NCBI GenBank assembly: GCA_020345785.1
Contig: CP070771.1
Span: 1,407,601-1,413,651, forward strand
Origin: Desulfobacterales bacterium
GTDB lineage: Bacteria; Desulfobacterota; Desulfobacteria; Desulfobacterales; JAFDCJ01
DNA length: 6,051 nt
Direction: 5' to 3'
The position numbers were made by a program, and so were the translations under genes. The notes under the pieces are model-generated. The model worked only from the letters and a program-made list of their open reading frames with translations, did not search any database and had not been told where the DNA came from. Positions 5,742-6,051 of this stretch are shown here, one piece after another; the first letter of the stretch is position 1; each line of letters begins with the position of its first letter.

Positions 5742-6051
5742 TTATTCGATAATTTCGCTGACGACCCCTGCGCCCACCGTACGACCACCCTCGCGCACCG
5801 CAAAGCGAAGCTCCTTCTCCATGGCGATCGGCGTGATCAACTGCGCCTCGATCGTTACGTTGTCTCCGGGCATCACCATCTCCACGCCCTCCGGCAACGT
5901 CAATATCCCCGTCACATCCGTCGTCCGAAAATAAAACTGCGGCCGATAACCACTGAAAAACGGCGTGTGACGCCCGCCTTCCTCCTTGCTCAATACATAA
6001 ACCTCCGCCTTGAACTTGGTGTGCGGCGTAATCGATCCCGGTACCGCCACC
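5742..6051 (-). CDS. tuf: Elongation factor Tu, C-terminal part (cut by window edge)
   Basis: The last 102 complete codons of EF-Tu, covering nearly all of domain 3. EF-Tu is the GTPase that brings aminoacyl-tRNA to the ribosomal A site; domain 3 contacts the tRNA T stem and EF-Ts. Seen: [61 protein letters not shown] and [21 protein letters not shown]. The Ala of RFAVREGG matches E. coli Ala375, where kirromycin resistance changes occur, and is wild type. The GTG near 6050 is an internal Val codon, not a start, because the protein continues past the window edge. The GTPase domain lies outside. Its stop is 18 bp before rpsJ. Confidence 0.98.
   Translation of the reverse strand, partial: VAVPGSITPHTKFKAEVYVLSKEEGGRHTPFFSGYRPQFYFRTTDVTGILTLPEGVEMVMPGDNVTIEAQLITPIAMEKELRFAVREGGRTVGAGVVSEIIE

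Noticed and set aside
6048..6050. GTG as a start codon of a separate 102-residue protein
   Set aside because: The protein is the C-terminal domain of EF-Tu and the frame continues past the window edge; the GTG encodes Val.

Overview
The window carries the start of a bacterial ribosomal protein super-operon, with every gene on the minus strand, so transcription runs from high to low coordinates. In transcript order it holds the 3' end of tuf (EF-Tu), the complete S10 operon rpsJ-rplC-rplD-rplW-rplB-rpsS-rplV-rpsC-rplP-rpmC-rpsQ (S10, L3, L4, L23, L2, S19, L22, S3, L16, L29, S17), and the first 32 codons of rplN (L14), the first gene of the spc operon. Eleven genes are complete and two are cut by the window edges. 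No RNA gene, CRISPR array, insertion sequence or accessory gene is visible.

The organism is a bacterium, most likely a member of the Desulfobacterota (old Deltaproteobacteria), perhaps Desulfobacterales. This rests on remembered resemblance of the L2, L3, L16 and S17 proteins and on the style of the intergenic repeats. It is an inference, not something shown directly. The tuf-rpsJ junction is only 18 bp, so the str-type and S10-type gene groups look fused, and there is no room for an E. coli-type S10 leader in front of rpsJ.

Layout: some junctions are very tight and probably translationally coupled. These are rplD/rplW and rplP/rpmC (ATGA overlaps), rpmC/rpsQ (1-base TAGTG overlap), rplV/rpsC (12 bp filled by a strong Shine-Dalgarno ahead of a TTG start), rpsQ/rplN (21 bp) and rplD after rplC (44 bp). 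Other junctions, usually short in E. coli, are inflated: rpsJ/rplC (160 bp), rplW/rplB (184 bp), rplB/rpsS (103 bp), rpsS/rplV (89 bp) and rpsC/rplP (159 bp). Four of these five hold short arrays with a 7-base period whose unit differs from spacer to spacer. The fifth (rpsJ/rplC) holds a 15-bp stem-loop. Two of the structures pair better in the sense RNA than in the antisense RNA.

The genes work together in ribosome assembly and translation. S10, S19, S3 and S17 belong to the 30S subunit, and S10 is also the NusE antitermination partner. L3, L4, L23, L2, L22, L16, L29 and L14 belong to the 50S. EF-Tu delivers aminoacyl-tRNA. The coding content is ordinary. The points worth a second look are the heptad arrays, the paired arms in the spacers, and the apparent lack of a canonical S10 leader.
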